Shown in pieces: positions 1 through 12,169 of a stretch of 64,000 bases of DNA. This DNA comes from Chrysemys picta bellii (lineage: Eukaryota; Chordata; Testudines; Emydidae), in assembly GCF_011386835.1 (NCBI RefSeq), contig NC_088799.1:71443302-71507301 (forward strand), in the 5' to 3' direction. The notes below the pieces were generated by a model that saw only the letters and a list, made by a program, of their open reading frames with translations, was not told the origin of the DNA and did no database searches. The translations under genes and the position numbers were made by a program. Each line of letters opens with the position of its first letter. The first letter of the stretch is position 1.

Positions 1-3000
1 ATATATTAGATATGCATATTGATAGTTATATATGTTGTAAAGGACTTCAGGATCCTTCAAAATGAAAAATACTATGTATATGTAAGGTAATCGTAGCTTC
101 ACTCACTATCGTGGTATCTTCTGATGAAAGATTGTCAATGCTGCAATACCTGCTCTCGTATAGATGAAGTTAAGAGTGTGCATTGGCGGTCCAAGCTTGA
201 AATTCTATGACTTTTATGCACTTCTGTCATACCATTATTTTAACATATTTTTGTTTTTCCTTAATATATTTTAAGCTTAGTTTAACTATCAATAACACGG
301 TTTGGTTTGGCTATTGTAACTTAATCTCAAAAGAACAAACAAGAATAGTTCCACAGCACTAAAGTCCCTAATATGATCTAAGGCTAAACTATCAAAACTC
401 AGATCTGACTAATTCCTGTATTGAGCCGGCATTGTTCTACTTTCCAAAAAAGCCTCTGTGACTGTTTTACAATTGAAACCCACTTCAAAATCTACTTACC
501 TTGGACCCAAGGGCACCCCAAAATCTGAAGTTTGGAAATATCAGTTTGGAAACCCAAAGCAGTGAATAGTGAGGAAGGGAGAAACCAAAGAGACAATGAA
601 TGCACATACTTTTTTAAATTATACAGAAATGGTTTGGATGTCTATTTTACTCTATCAGTGTGTTTTGATTTCAGCTTAAGATACATCTTTAGAACTATAT
701 TAAAACTAAGCAAAGGGGCATTATAAAGAAAAGGCAGATGTACTCTTAACTACAGAAGTGTGAGGGTCATCAGTATAATATTGCATGTGTCCAGGTAGAA
801 TACAAATTCAGTACAGGACCACAGGTTCAGATCTTTGATCTTCCTTTTTGCAAAGGCTGTGATGTACAAAACCAATTCCACTGAGCAGACAGTACTACAC
901 TGAATATAAATTATCCTTTAACTATACCAAGGCATTCATATGCTCACATTTAAAGAAATGCTGCAAGGTTGAACAATGCAGCCATGGAGCAATAAGAGCT
1001 CTTCTGTTGAAAAAAATGGAAAAGAAAGATCTGAATGAAAAGAAAACTAGAATTTGTTCCTCAGCAATATATTTCTGCTATTTGGTGAAAATGTGATTAA
1101 AATACAGAACTCACGCAGAGAAACAAACTCACACATATATACAACATAACAATGCTTGCCCTTTTCATAAAGAAAAAGTAAGAAAGCTTTACTGCTAGAA
1201 CTGAAGAGTTGTTTTTTTTTAATCAGGCATTGTTCTCTTAAGCAATGCTAAATTTGATTTTAAAATCCGGGTATAGACAGTCCAAATGAACATGGCTTGC
1301 CATTTACATATATCTTTTCCAAGTCTTTCTTAAAAAGAAATAATCTTTTGCCTATTGAGCTAGCCCCTAGCTCTCCAGAGTTTACCCATTAATATTCTAA
1401 ACCCATCTTTTACAGTTCACACATACACAAAAATTGTCTCACTTTGGCCAAGATGAAATGCTTAAGTGGAAGTCATTGTGCTTATGCAGACTTGCTCCAC
1501 TGTATTTAAAAACATCATATTCCTCTCTCACACCTTTATTTATCTTATGCAAAATTTACAGTTTTGGAGTCACTCAAGTGTGGTGCCATTACCCAGTCTT
1601 ATGTACACATTTCATATAAGAAAACAAATTACTTCTGACAACCTGAGATATTTTTGCTTTGTTTTATTCAGTACAATGTTTACATTTAATCCATCCCTTT
1701 GCTTGGCAATGGCACAGAAGTATTGGTGAGTATTTTATAGGACATGTCTCTGCTGTTTACTTGAGGATTCTACTTAGATGCTTGCAGATGGCACTCTTGC
1801 AATTCATATGGATACAAACCAGTTTTTTTGGTGAAACTAGTTGTCAGAATGTTAATACATAAATGAATAACTCCTTCCCACAACACCGTCAGCCCCTTTA
1901 AAAAAAACTATTTTCCTATATAATCTTTTAGATAATCTCTACTTTAATTCCTTCATTGCTAACAAGAAAAAAGTTAAGATTTATCTTTTACTTATTACTG
2001 ACGTTTTCTCTGGATATTCCTTTTGCTTTTAATGAGAATTACATGGGAGCGGCTCTCCGTTCTTTATAACTTAGAATGCAATTTAAAAAATAATAATAAA
2101 GCAGCTTAGAATAACCTGATATTCTCCGCTGAGAAATTACGCTCAGTTCTAGTTGGGTTGAACAGACTCCTGCACCTTGAACATCTTCTCCTCACTTCTG
2201 CTAACTGAAGGAAACATCAGCATTTCATAAAATTATTATTCCATACTTTCTTCAACACATCCTCTCTCAAACTCAAATGTGGGCTCATACTATCTTAGTC
2301 AATTCCTCTCTATGTTTAGAGCCTCTTCAGTGCCCCAGAAGGGCTATTGGTCCCTACATTTTCTCTTCATGTATCTTAGAGCTACTTCTTACAGGCTGCT
2401 ATGACAAGCTTGCAAAAGGAAAAGGAGAGAAATCCTCTGCTTTCCAGATCGCCTACAACGCTTGTGTGCTTGCAACCAGCAAGCTGCAAGGTTTGTGCCT
2501 TCAATTTCTGTCTTGCAAAAGCCATAAACAAACCTTCCTTCCTCACTCCTCCCCAAAAGATTGGTAATACCCTATCCTAGCCTTCCTGTCATTGGTTTTT
2601 GCTACCGAGTCCAAGTGCTCCTTGGACAGTGGCAAAAACACCAGCGCATCAGTGCAATGACTGGATTTCCTCTCCCATGGGTTTCAAATCATGTCCAGAG
2701 CCCGAACAAATTAAAATATATTTCAGCTTGATCTCGTTTTTATCCCATTCCAATACTCCAAATGCATAGCAACTTTAAGCTCCTCATCGCCATCCCTCCA
2801 CAGTTCAAGGAAATCCTTCAATCAAAGAACTTCATTTACAATCCAGCACAGTTTTTGCCCTCCCCTTTCCCAACAACAGCTAGGCATTTTGATGCAATCC
2901 CCATTAAATGCAATCTCCATTACAGGATTACGATTGCATCAATAAAATGCTCCATATGTTTTTCTTCTTTCGCCTCTCTCCCTCTCTCATAGGTATTATG

Positions 3001-3880
3001 TACTATGTCTGCAAACAATCACCAAATCAAACCGGATGGTTGAAGGCACTGGGGAAGGGGGTGCACATTCAAGAAAATGTTAAGTGAAACCTGAGCAAAC
3101 TGTGCATCGCAGACTCAGTCTGTAGGAACCCCTCACGCCTGAACAGTACAAGTTAGCTCAGCGTTCTTGCAATAATGCAGATCATAAATGTAACACATTA
3201 AAAAGCTTTAAAATGTATCTTTTGCAATTACTCAGGAACTCCATGTACTCTTCACCAAAGGCGACTCACATTTTATTTAGCCAGTTCTAGCCTAATAATC
3301 CCAGTCTGGATGAACTGCTGGTAGTGTGCTGTGAGGGGGATGCCTGATGAAAAATACAAAATGCTAATCAACCCCCCCTTACCTTTAATTCCTTGCCTTC
3401 TCTGCAAAAGATGTCAATCTACATTGGCTCCTCAGTACATCAACAAAGCGTCTACAGTAACGAAGGATGCCCCATCGCATAGAAGTTAGACCAGTTTACA
3501 CCAGCAAATCCTTGATCCAAAATACAAGCTGCTTCTTTCCATGCAGGCTAGAGCAAAAGATGTATTAACGATTTCCACAGAGGGAACACAATTGTGGAAG
3601 AAAAGGTAGCCTAACTTTTAGCTAAGTCTTGGTTTGGGTTTGGTTTTATGTTTTTTGCAGCTGTAAAAGGCAAATGTAATTCCACATTAAAAGAACCACA
3701 TTAATATCAGTCCGCCACGCTGATGTCGGTAAAGCTAAGTTGTGCTGTGAGACTTTTAACTAAATCCCCGTCTGCAAGAGCAGTCCAGCAAATCTCTCCT
3801 TTTAAGGATAAAACAGAAGAGGAATGTTAGGTCTATTTGAGAGAAAGATGATAGAAGATCCTTGTCTGCCCCCTCTTTGG
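1..3880. other. AT-rich unique sequence, candidate noncoding regulatory DNA
   Basis: No gene, tRNA or recognisable recent repeat is seen here. Open frames are short, overlap one another and show no known domain. Parts of 2000-3000 and 3640-3800 have balanced, low-CpG, homeobox-site-rich sequence without decay signatures, which is how conserved noncoding elements often look. The stretch lies directly upstream (on +) of a CpG island, so a cis-regulatory role is possible. This is inference from composition and position only. Confidence 0.4.
2887..2945. promoter_or_regulatory. Inverted pair of C/EBP-ATF composite-like motifs
   Basis: TGATGCAAT occurs at 2890-2898 and its reverse complement ATTGCATCA at 2933-2941, with a third ATGCAATC at 2908-2915. 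TGATGCAAT matches the known composite element bound by C/EBP-ATF heterodimers (the ATF4 type). The symmetric arrangement within 55 bp of otherwise unremarkable sequence, about 1 kb from a CpG island, makes a regulatory site plausible. Binding is inferred, not shown. Confidence 0.3.
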
Positions 3881-4561
3881 TATAGACTGGCAATTCTGCA
3901 CAGGAGCTGTCCGGTCCGGATCGCCCCTGCAGGCGCAGAGGCTGTGGGTGCTGGAGAGAAGCAGCACCCGGAGAGCTCCGGGTGCTAAAGCATCAGATGG
4001 CTCAGCTCTGCTGCCGCCGTCTGAACTCCGCTTCCCAGTGCTGCCAGCAAGTCCTCCCCGGCTGACATCACTGCAAAGAAGGAGGGGCACAAATGGAAAA
4101 TGCAAATCGGGGAGCTGAGAGGATTTTTTTTCTTCTTAAAGGTGCCCTCGCTCTTTCTGTCTCTGAATCCCCCGAAAGCAACAGCTGTGGCGCGGCCGCG
4201 TCTGCTCCCTGCCAAGGCTGCTCTCTGGGAGCAGAACCGCTCATCAGTCACCGGCTGGCTCCTCCCGTCCCCGAGACCCCCAATCCCGGGACCCAGTCCG
4301 ACCCGGGAATAGGGGAGGTGAAAGACACAGGGCTTGCCTTGCTGCGCCCCCGTAGTCTCCCCCGGCCGCCACGTGCTCGGGGGCGCCGCTGAGCTCAGGG
4401 TAAGGAGTAGGTGACCAGCGGATTTCCCCCCCGGAGTGTCCCCCCGTCCCGTTCCGGGAACCTGCTCCCTCCAGCCGGCTTTGCACCTGAAGCGGAGTGC
4501 GGGCGGGTGTCATCGCCTGCTGCCTGGCTCCGACCTTACGCTCTACCGCTGGGCGCCTCAC

Positions 4562-4685
4562 TAGGGTGACCAGATGCCCTGATTTTATGGGGACAGTCCC
4601 GATTTTTGGGTCTTTTTCTTATATAGGCTCCTATTACCCCCTCACCCCTGTCCTGATTTTTCACACTTGCTGTCTGGTCACCCTA
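4562..4685. mobile_element. Short hAT-like MITE (TAGGGTGACCAGA family), copy 1
   Basis: Terminal inverted repeats TAGGGTGACCAGA and TCTGGTCACCCTA bound a 124-bp element. It is flanked by an exact 8-bp duplication CGCCTCAC at 4554-4561 and 4686-4693, the duplication length of hAT transposases. A second copy of the same length lies at 53864-53987 in the opposite orientation. It has no coding capacity. Confidence 0.85.
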
Positions 4686-4689
4686 CGCC

Positions 4690-5345
4690 TCACTGCTTGC
4701 TCCCTATTGCCCCCCCACCTCCTCACTGCCCCCAAATCTTACTGTCCCCCACCTCCTCACTGTCCCCCCCCCCGACCTCCTCACTGCCCCCAAACCTTAC
4801 TGTCCCCCGGCTCCTCACTGCCCCCCGGCTTCTCACTGTCCTCCCCACCACCTCACTGCCCCCAAACCTTACTGTCCCCCACCTCCTCACTGTCCCCCAG
4901 GCTCCTCACTGCTCCCAAACCTTACTGTCCCCCCGACCTTCTCACTTCCCCCCAAACCTTACTGTCCCCCACCTCCTCACTGTCCCCCCGACCTCCTCAC
5001 TGCCCCCAAACCTTACTGTCCCCCGACCTCCTCACTGCCCCCAAACCTTACTGTCTCCCCACCTCCTCACTGCCCCCAAACCTTACTGCCCCCTGGGCTC
5101 CTTGCCCCCTCTCCCCCGGGCTCCCCACTGCGCCCAACCCCACTTCCTGGGCTCCTTATTGCCTCCCCCAGGGCTCTTAACTGCCCCTATGCCTTACTAT
5201 CCCCCCCCCCCCCGGCTCTTTACTGCCCCCCTCCGGGCTCCCCACTGAGCCCAACCCTCCTTCCTGGGCTCTTTATTGCCTCGAACTCCCCCAGGGTTCC
5301 TGACTGCCTCCCCCCACCGCCCCCAACTCTTACTGCCCCCACCTC
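4690..5345. repeat. C-rich pyrimidine minisatellite
   Basis: Imperfect tandem units built on CTCCTCACTG, CCCCCAAACC and TTACTGTCCCC recur many times, with C-runs up to about 13 bases near 5201-5213. Unit length varies, roughly 20 to 50 bases. The frames open across it (proline, serine, leucine and threonine rich) are low-complexity artefacts of the repeat. It begins directly after the MITE. Confidence 0.85.
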
Positions 5346-5690
5346 CCCAGGGCTCACTGCTGTCCCACCACGCCGCCCCCGCTCACTCCCGTCCTTCCCC
5401 CCCGAACACCAGTGAGGGGAAGGAGAGTAGCCCGCGCTACAGCCAGGGAGGCAGAGCGGCTCGGCGGTGCGACTGCCAGGGGAGCTCGGGTTAAACCGGA
5501 GCTGGCCCTCGGGAGGTGGGAGCTCCCCGGCCGCCGCCGCCGCTTTCCCGGGCGGCGCGGCTGGTTTGGTTCCCACCGCCGAGGGGCGCGGGGCGCTGAT
5601 CCGGGCTCCAATCGAGCCAGGGAAGCGCCGCCTCCCCGGATCAGCGCCGAGGGGAGCTGGGCACTGGCCCCCAGGCTGCGCCTCGGCAGC

Positions 5691-6008
5691 ATGGCTGACA
5701 CCGCCCCGCCGGCGTCCTGCCCCGGGCTCCCCGCCTGGCCGAACGCAGCGCCGCGGACAGCCCGGAGACTAGCCTGCGGGCGGGCAGAGCCACCGCGCCG
5801 GGGGCAGGCAGCGCTGTCCCAGCGGCCCCTTTTTGCACATGGCGCCAACGAGGGCTCTAGGAATCGGCCGCGGCTTCCATGCAGAGCAGCCCACTTCCCC
5901 AGGGCCTGCAGTGGCCGCCCGTACACTCGGCTGCGGGAGGCGCGCTGCCTGCGTGTCCTGCACGTTCCACCGCAGAAGACCTGTGCATATATCACTACTA
6001 TTGAGTGA
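5691..6008 (+). CDS. Weak candidate small ORF in the CpG island
   Basis: An ATG at 5691 sits in a strong initiation context (A at -3, G at +4) and opens 105 codons beginning MADTAPPAS. I recognise no domain, signal peptide or membrane segment. The product is rich in Arg, Ala and Pro, as any frame through this composition would be, and the antisense strand is also open. The frame runs into ordinary sequence and stops without a splice donor I would trust. It could be a first-exon fragment, an upstream ORF, or noncoding. No function is proposed. Confidence 0.12.
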   Translation: MADTAPPASCPGLPAWPNAAPRTARRLACGRAEPPRRGQAALSQRPLFAHGANEGSRNRPRLPCRAAHFPRACSGRPYTRLREARCLRVLHVPPQKTCAYITTIE

Positions 6009-6049
6009 AGGGCTTCTTCCCTCCTGCAGCAGCCTTCAGCGCTAACAAG

Positions 6050-9000
6050 AGCTGGTACGGCTCCGTAACTAACTGAATTAAACTTGGCTGCCTCTGCTCT
6101 TCAGCATCGCCGGAATGGGGTATAGGTTTAACCCATAATAGTTCACCTTTACAATTTGCCGGACTACCTCAGGGTTATGATCTCAAGTAGGACGGAGTGT
6201 GACAGCAGCGTGCACTCTCTGTCTGGCTTTTATATCAATGTGCAGCCTGATTTTGCTGTCGCACGAGTCAGGCGTTTGCTGCTGAAGTCAGTGGAGTTAC
6301 ATTGGGCTGCAAGATCAGAATCGGTCTTTAGTTCACAGAGCTGGGGGTTCTGTTCTCTTCACTTGCCCATCAGCCCTCACAAACTGGAGTTTCCCTTCTA
6401 AGAAAGAGGGGAGGATGGAATTCTTCCTGCTCCAATGTAGCAATTTACAGCATGTTATTCAAACCTTTATCCACATTTTTTAGAAATTGTAATGATTAAT
6501 TAATCTGTCATATGGGACAAGTTTTGTCTTTTAAACTTCTTTTGTAATGGGTAATGGAGTAAAACTGTATAATATGAAGTGAAAGTCAAATCAAAACACT
6601 GTCACTTTGTCACTGTCCATAGTATCAGAGATTTAACAAAATAATCTCTATGTACAGTTAGCCATTTTGCTAGGGATTACTGAAAATGAACTATAGCTAA
6701 TAGATCATATATAAAACATATAGTGTTTATTTTAATAATTTAAGTATCTTGAATCATTTGCTGGATTTTTCAAGATGCCTGAAGTGTACGATTATCACTG
6801 AACAAAGTAATTATTAATAAATACTTCAGTATTTTCTCTGAAGTTTGCTAACTGGGGGAGAAGATAGATTTAAACTCTTTAATGATTAACAATAAAAGAT
6901 ATTCCACTCAGTCCATAGTAGACAAGAAAAAATCAGCATGAAACGTAATTTATTTTAAAATGAACAAAACAAAAATCTATGTAAAAGCCTTTTGCTTTTC
7001 CTTTACTGTATAGCAAGATGGTTATAGTATTTCAGTGACAGCAAAATATAACCTTAACATTCCATTTAATTTATAAAACAATAAACAGGATAGAGTCACT
7101 GTTCTAAGGATGCCAAAAAATAGGGCATCTTGTTCAGACAGCAGATCACTTAATGAACTCTGCCCATTTTCACATTAAATCATTACATTTATATACATTT
7201 AGTAAGACTTTTAATATGCATCTGAGATAAGACTGTACAGTGATCAAGTTTACTACCTTATATTACAAATATGATTTGATCCCTTTTTCTGGGTTGAATC
7301 ATGTGCTATTTTATTCACCTAAACTCATCAAATGTCAAGTGTTTTCATCATACATACCCACACTTTACAGGTGGAATGTTCCATAGCACCCCTTTTCCAG
7401 GCCAAACGTGGTACTGCAGGTGCTCCTTGCTTCAGTACACTGGTTGTGAGCTTGATATCAGTCTATACACAGCTCAATAAAAATAACAGACTTTGGAAGT
7501 CTGCATCCTTAAGCACATAAACAAAACTTCCAGTCGTATGCCTGTGTGCAGTGCTTGAGGACAAGGCTCCGGGCTATCACTGAGGAACTCCCCCTCTATT
7601 AGTCTCAACCTCCACTGCCCTGATAAGAAGCAGGTGAGTGGTTGTAACAGGCCTGCTGGCTCTTGCTTGGTTAGAATTTCCTCCTGGCCCTTCTAGGCCT
7701 CTTGAGGACTATCTTGCAGGTAACCCACTCTGAGCTGGTTTTCCTTGAGCAGGAAGTGCCACGGCATCAATGCCTCCAACGGGGCAAAAAAGGCCGGATA
7801 GACCCCATCACACATACCCTATCCCATGAATTGGGTGAAATAAGTTCAAATCACTTTTATGCATCTGGTGTCCACTGATTTTTATTCTTTTTGGGTGGGG
7901 GGGAGGGGAGTAGTGACACATACTGTACATGATATATAAGCAGTCAGTTAAGTAAAAAGTAAACACTAAGTTGAGACAGAGTCTACCTCCCAGTGGGAAA
8001 GTGCAAAGGGAGGATGGTGCATACAAGTCAATTATATGTTTTTAGCAATTTTTCTGAAGGATAAATCTGAAGGAAAACTAGTTTAAACAAAATAACAGAA
8101 AAAGGGCAAAAATCAAAGATAAAGAAGAAGAAAGGGAACAAGGTACAGATTTTTGATCCAGATAATGCTAGCAATACATATTAAGCCTGATTTTCAACCC
8201 AGTTTTATTCAGCTGTGACTGCAATGGTTCTTATACATTTACCAAGTTTCTGAACTTCATGTTTTAAAACAGGGACCCCGATATTAAATTTATGTATGCC
8301 AAAACCTAAGAGACTTATTGTATTGTTTATAAGAACAAAAACCAACCAACCAAGAGAAAACAACGCTTATTCATCCAGAATTTTTAGTTTCTTTCTGTTG
8401 AGCAGCTGCTATTACAAACTCAGTGATAAAGGAATTTGGGCACATCATTGATCCCATTGATTAGGTTCCCCCTCCCATTGCCTTAGGTAAGATTAAAATA
8501 TAAAGAATATTGCATGGATCCATTCCTACAGTCCTTCAGCTTTACTCATGAAAATATAAATGGCAGAGGAAGGGAGTTTTTCCTGATTGAAGTCTGCAGA
8601 ATATGGTCCTACAGTGAGATATAGAGGACCATACTATAGTTGGTCCTGTATGAGCACTTAAGGTAGAGGGATCCTTTCCCTATCCTTGTAGTCCTTGCAT
8701 GCGCACACACAGAGAAAATCTAGTAGAAGGATGCTAAACATTTCAGAGAGGATGGTGAAAGAGCAGCTAATAGTCATGGCCCAACCCCACCTCCACACTG
8801 AGCTATTGTGAATGCATGCTGCACCATACGTTAAAGGATGGAATGATAGTTGCCATTGTGTATGTTCACAGCGATGTTGGCCTTCTTCAAGATGCAGGAA
8901 CTGCTGGCAGGCATTTAGGGTGCAAAAGAGCCCTAAGTGTTTAAGGGACAGGATTTACTTCGTCGGCAATAACCAACAGTTGGGTTTGGAGTATATTTTT

Positions 9001-10090
9001 ACTCCAACAACAAAACAAAAACAAAAAAATGTTTCAAGTAGTTCAATTAGGTAACTGACAACCATGTAATTACCTTTCACTTCATTTACAAAACCAAAGC
9101 ACTAAAAGCAAGGAAATGAATAGTTAAAGACACCACAAATGTTGTGCTGTCCATGTAACACATGCATTATTCTTCTCAAGAAGAAATCTATTTCAGCATG
9201 TCAGAAGGTGGTATTGTTAGCCAAACTAAGGCCTCACCTGCAATTGGTTTTTTTAGTTAATGCATGTCTCATTGGACCTACAAAAACTATTCACACGTGT
9301 AAAGATGCAGGATCAGGACCAAAGTCTTTGCAGACCGTGTAGGACCAATCTCATCCCCATCTGGGGCTTGCATTTGTTAACATAGAAACTAGCAAAAAAA
9401 ATAGCAAATTCCAACCCAAGACTTCTCACTCAGTCTTGTCCATTCCTAGTGTTTATGTTTTCTTTGTCCTAGATCCACAGCCCAGCCTATCTTGCTTGGA
9501 TCCAGGATGAAGATAATAAGCGACATCTGCCACAGTGAGTCAGTAGGAATCTCTGGATTTTCCAGCAGGGTTTCAACATCTGGTAACTGGGTGGGTCAAC
9601 AGAACTATCCTATCATGCTGCTACCCAGCAACTTTAACTGTGATCCAATATTGTAATGTAATTTTTATTATCTTGATTTCTGCATCCAAATGTTGTCTTT
9701 TAAAGGCTACTAGTAAGTGGGGAATATTAGTTAATATATTTTTCCATGGACAGTAGAATTTATTGCTGTCTCTTAATAATGTATGTAGTTTAATGGAAAG
9801 TGTCTAACGTTGTACCGTATGTAATAATTACATGTTATGTGGATGCTTGCATTTGAAGCAGATTGTGTGTCATGCACATGTATGTGTTATATTTCTTTTC
9901 CAGACTGGTTTGTATTGTGTTTATAGAGATTACTGCTAAAAGGTCAGCATTTACTGTGGGTAACAGTTAATGTTTAAATAAATGAGATGACGATGAATGT
10001 GGATAAAGGCATACAGGGAGATGGCAAAACTAAAAATGGCTGGAGACCAACACTTTTATTCCCCTACTGGCTTCAAAATTGTTGTGGAAA
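6050..10090. other. Unique sequence, no gene seen
   Basis: This is AT-rich single-copy-looking DNA. A moderately GC-rich patch at 7540-7800 may be part of an older repeat I cannot name. Short open frames show no domain and no paired splice signals. The first few hundred bases just outside the CpG island could hold untranslated exon or proximal enhancer sequence, but nothing specific supports that. Confidence 0.5.
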
Positions 10091-10099
10091 TAATCTGAT

Positions 10100-11130
10100 T
10101 GTCATGCTGTCTGGATTGGTTCACGACCATGAGTGCCAGCCTCAGGCCAAACTGTCACAAAGCAGGGCAGAGACTCCAAACTGGTTGTGTGTTCTATAAT
10201 TAGATTTCTCCAACCCAGTAATGAGTGTGAACTCCTAAGGCACTGTTAACAACCTTACCACAATGTCACAGAAAGTCCCCTTGGGCAATCCAATCTATCT
10301 TGCCACCCAGGCAAGCTGGACTTAGTTATACCAAAGATCACAAAATATTCAGGTTGCTCCTAGTCCCAAGAGACCAGCCACTTACCCCAGGTCAAATTGT
10401 ACCTTAGATCTCTGACCAAAAACAACACTTTGTAGCCAGTCCTGTAATAAACTGACTAAAGATGTATTAACTAGAAAAAAGAAATAAGAGAGTTATTACA
10501 AGATTAAAGCAAGCAAACTTATATCCCCAAAGAGTTACAGTATGGTTTTAAAAGGTGCCAGCGTTGTAGTAATCTATCAGCTCTGAATGTCTTTTAGGGT
10601 TAACCTAGGTTGACCGTGGGCATCTCTGCTTCTGTTTTGTAGCTCCAGCTCTGTCAGAGTCCAAACAGCAAAAGAAAGATGAAAAAAACTCTTGTCAGTT
10701 ATCTTTTTTTCTTTCTTCCAGAATTCAACATAGTGGAATGAGCCCTTTTGCATGTAGTCTCTTCATGGACATAAGGGCAATTAACAAAGTCTTTGTTTTG
10801 TGATGTCTTACAGTGGCCCATTTAATTTTGATAGCCTTCTTGATGAGCAGGTTCACAGTTTCAGAACAAACATTTTTTAGAATTATAAAGCAAAAACGTA
10901 ACTATTACCTTATAGCATGTGATAATTATATTATCAGATTAATGCTTGCAGCAACTTAAAAGCACTAAACATGTTATAAATTCAATGCTCATCTTAACTA
11001 TACTAACACACAGGTGAAACAGACTCATTTCCAGCAATGAATTTGCCAGTGCTTGGCTGTGGCCTAAAGCCTTGGCAAGAACTGGCACCTGGTTTGCCAG
11101 GGTCACACTATCAACAAAAATGCACTGTCT
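10100..11130. repeat. Probable interspersed repeat, family unresolved
   Basis: The stretch from about 10100 (TGTCTGGATTGGTTCACG) to about 11105 (TTTGCCAGGGTCACAC) resembles a dispersed reptile sequence by memory of its wording, including the run of AAGAAATAAGAGAGTTATTACAAG type at 10478-10505. I see no terminal repeats, no long open frame and no clear duplication. It may be an LTR-element internal fragment or an unrelated ancient repeat. Confidence 0.35.
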
Positions 11131-12029
11131 GTAAGCAAAAGTTCACCCCAGTATCTTTGTATGGGGCACGCAAAGCACACTGGGTATAAGCAATGCATCA
11201 CTTGGATGTCTTTGCTTCAGTCATTGAAATAATAAATAAATAATAATAATGTTGTAGACTATTATCTGAGTGAGATTGTAACTCACCTTGTGTGTCTGTG
11301 CAAGGGAATAAGGGAACATGAGTTGCTCCTTTACTCCCCCTGTGCTTGCTCCCGGTGTGTATAAGGCTATGGGGTGGATGGAGAGAGGAGCCTCTGTTGG
11401 GCTGCTATTCTCTTCTCATGCAGTGGGGCATGGAAGGAGAGATAGTCTGTACCAGTTTTAAGGCTAGCACAGATTACTTTTCCCCTCAGAGCAAAGTGGG
11501 GAAACAAGGACCAGACTTCAATTAACACACAACCTGTTCCTAGTCTGCCCCTTTGAATGGTTGAACAAATTTTCTTCACTTTTTGCAAAAATATTATTCC
11601 TTGGATCCAAAATAACACCAACAATTTTTTAGGCCAAATGACAATCGTGTGTGCTTCAATTTCTTTTACTAAAAATATTGACTGGCATATTATAAGAGTA
11701 CAGAAGGAAGTATAAAGCTAATGATCTAAAATTACAGCAGGAAGATGTGAAGGAACCCTTATAGATCATGTGTCTGATCTTACCTTCTCTGAAGTCAACA
11801 GCAAAACTGTGAAGGTACTCTCTGAGACCTTAAGATGCAAAGCAATCTTGCATTATATAGCTTTCTGGTGCTTAAAGTTCTTTAACTGTCATCAGCGTTT
11901 GAAAACATTTGATCAGTTAGCCAATTCAGCTGATTTATGGCATGGTCAAGACAAATGGTTAGCCCTCGTGTACTATTCTGTATTTACCAAAGAAAGGAGA
12001 CATTCTGCTGGCTTCACCATGGGTCTGGA

Positions 12030-12150
12030 AGCCACGAACTTCTGAGTTCTGATCCCAGCTTTGAAAATGATTTAAATTGTTCATTCTGGGCCAGTCACTT
12101 AACTTCTCTACCTCACTTTCCTCAGTACTGGAAAATAGGGTTAGGTTCAT
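12030..12150 (+). repeat. MIR-like SINE fragment
   Basis: The order of CCAGTCACTTAACTTCTCT, then CTCACTTTCCTCAGTA, then GAAAATAGGGTT follows the core and 3' half of MIR, the ancient tRNA-derived amniote SINE. It is divergent and has lost any poly-III promoter. The MITE-like element beginning near 12170 follows directly. Confidence 0.65.
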
Positions 12151-12169
12151 AAAGGTACTTCAACATATA

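Larger units (their letters stand above)
3890..6050. promoter_or_regulatory. CpG island, probable promoter or first-exon region
   Basis: Base composition changes sharply from AT-rich flanks to GC-rich DNA with many CpG dinucleotides, densest at 4170-4560 and 5380-5960. Such islands in vertebrates usually mark transcription starts. A consensus-like splice donor (CAGG/GTAAGG, GT at 4400-4401) lies on the + strand. Overlapping open frames occur on both strands at 5354-6008, as expected where stop codons are rare, so they are not evidence of coding. The direction of transcription cannot be settled from sequence alone. A 124-bp MITE and a minisatellite interrupt the island. Confidence 0.6.

Noticed and set aside
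4497..5248. Proline- and leucine-rich frames up to 227 codons
   Set aside because: They run through the pyrimidine minisatellite and exist in two frames at once.
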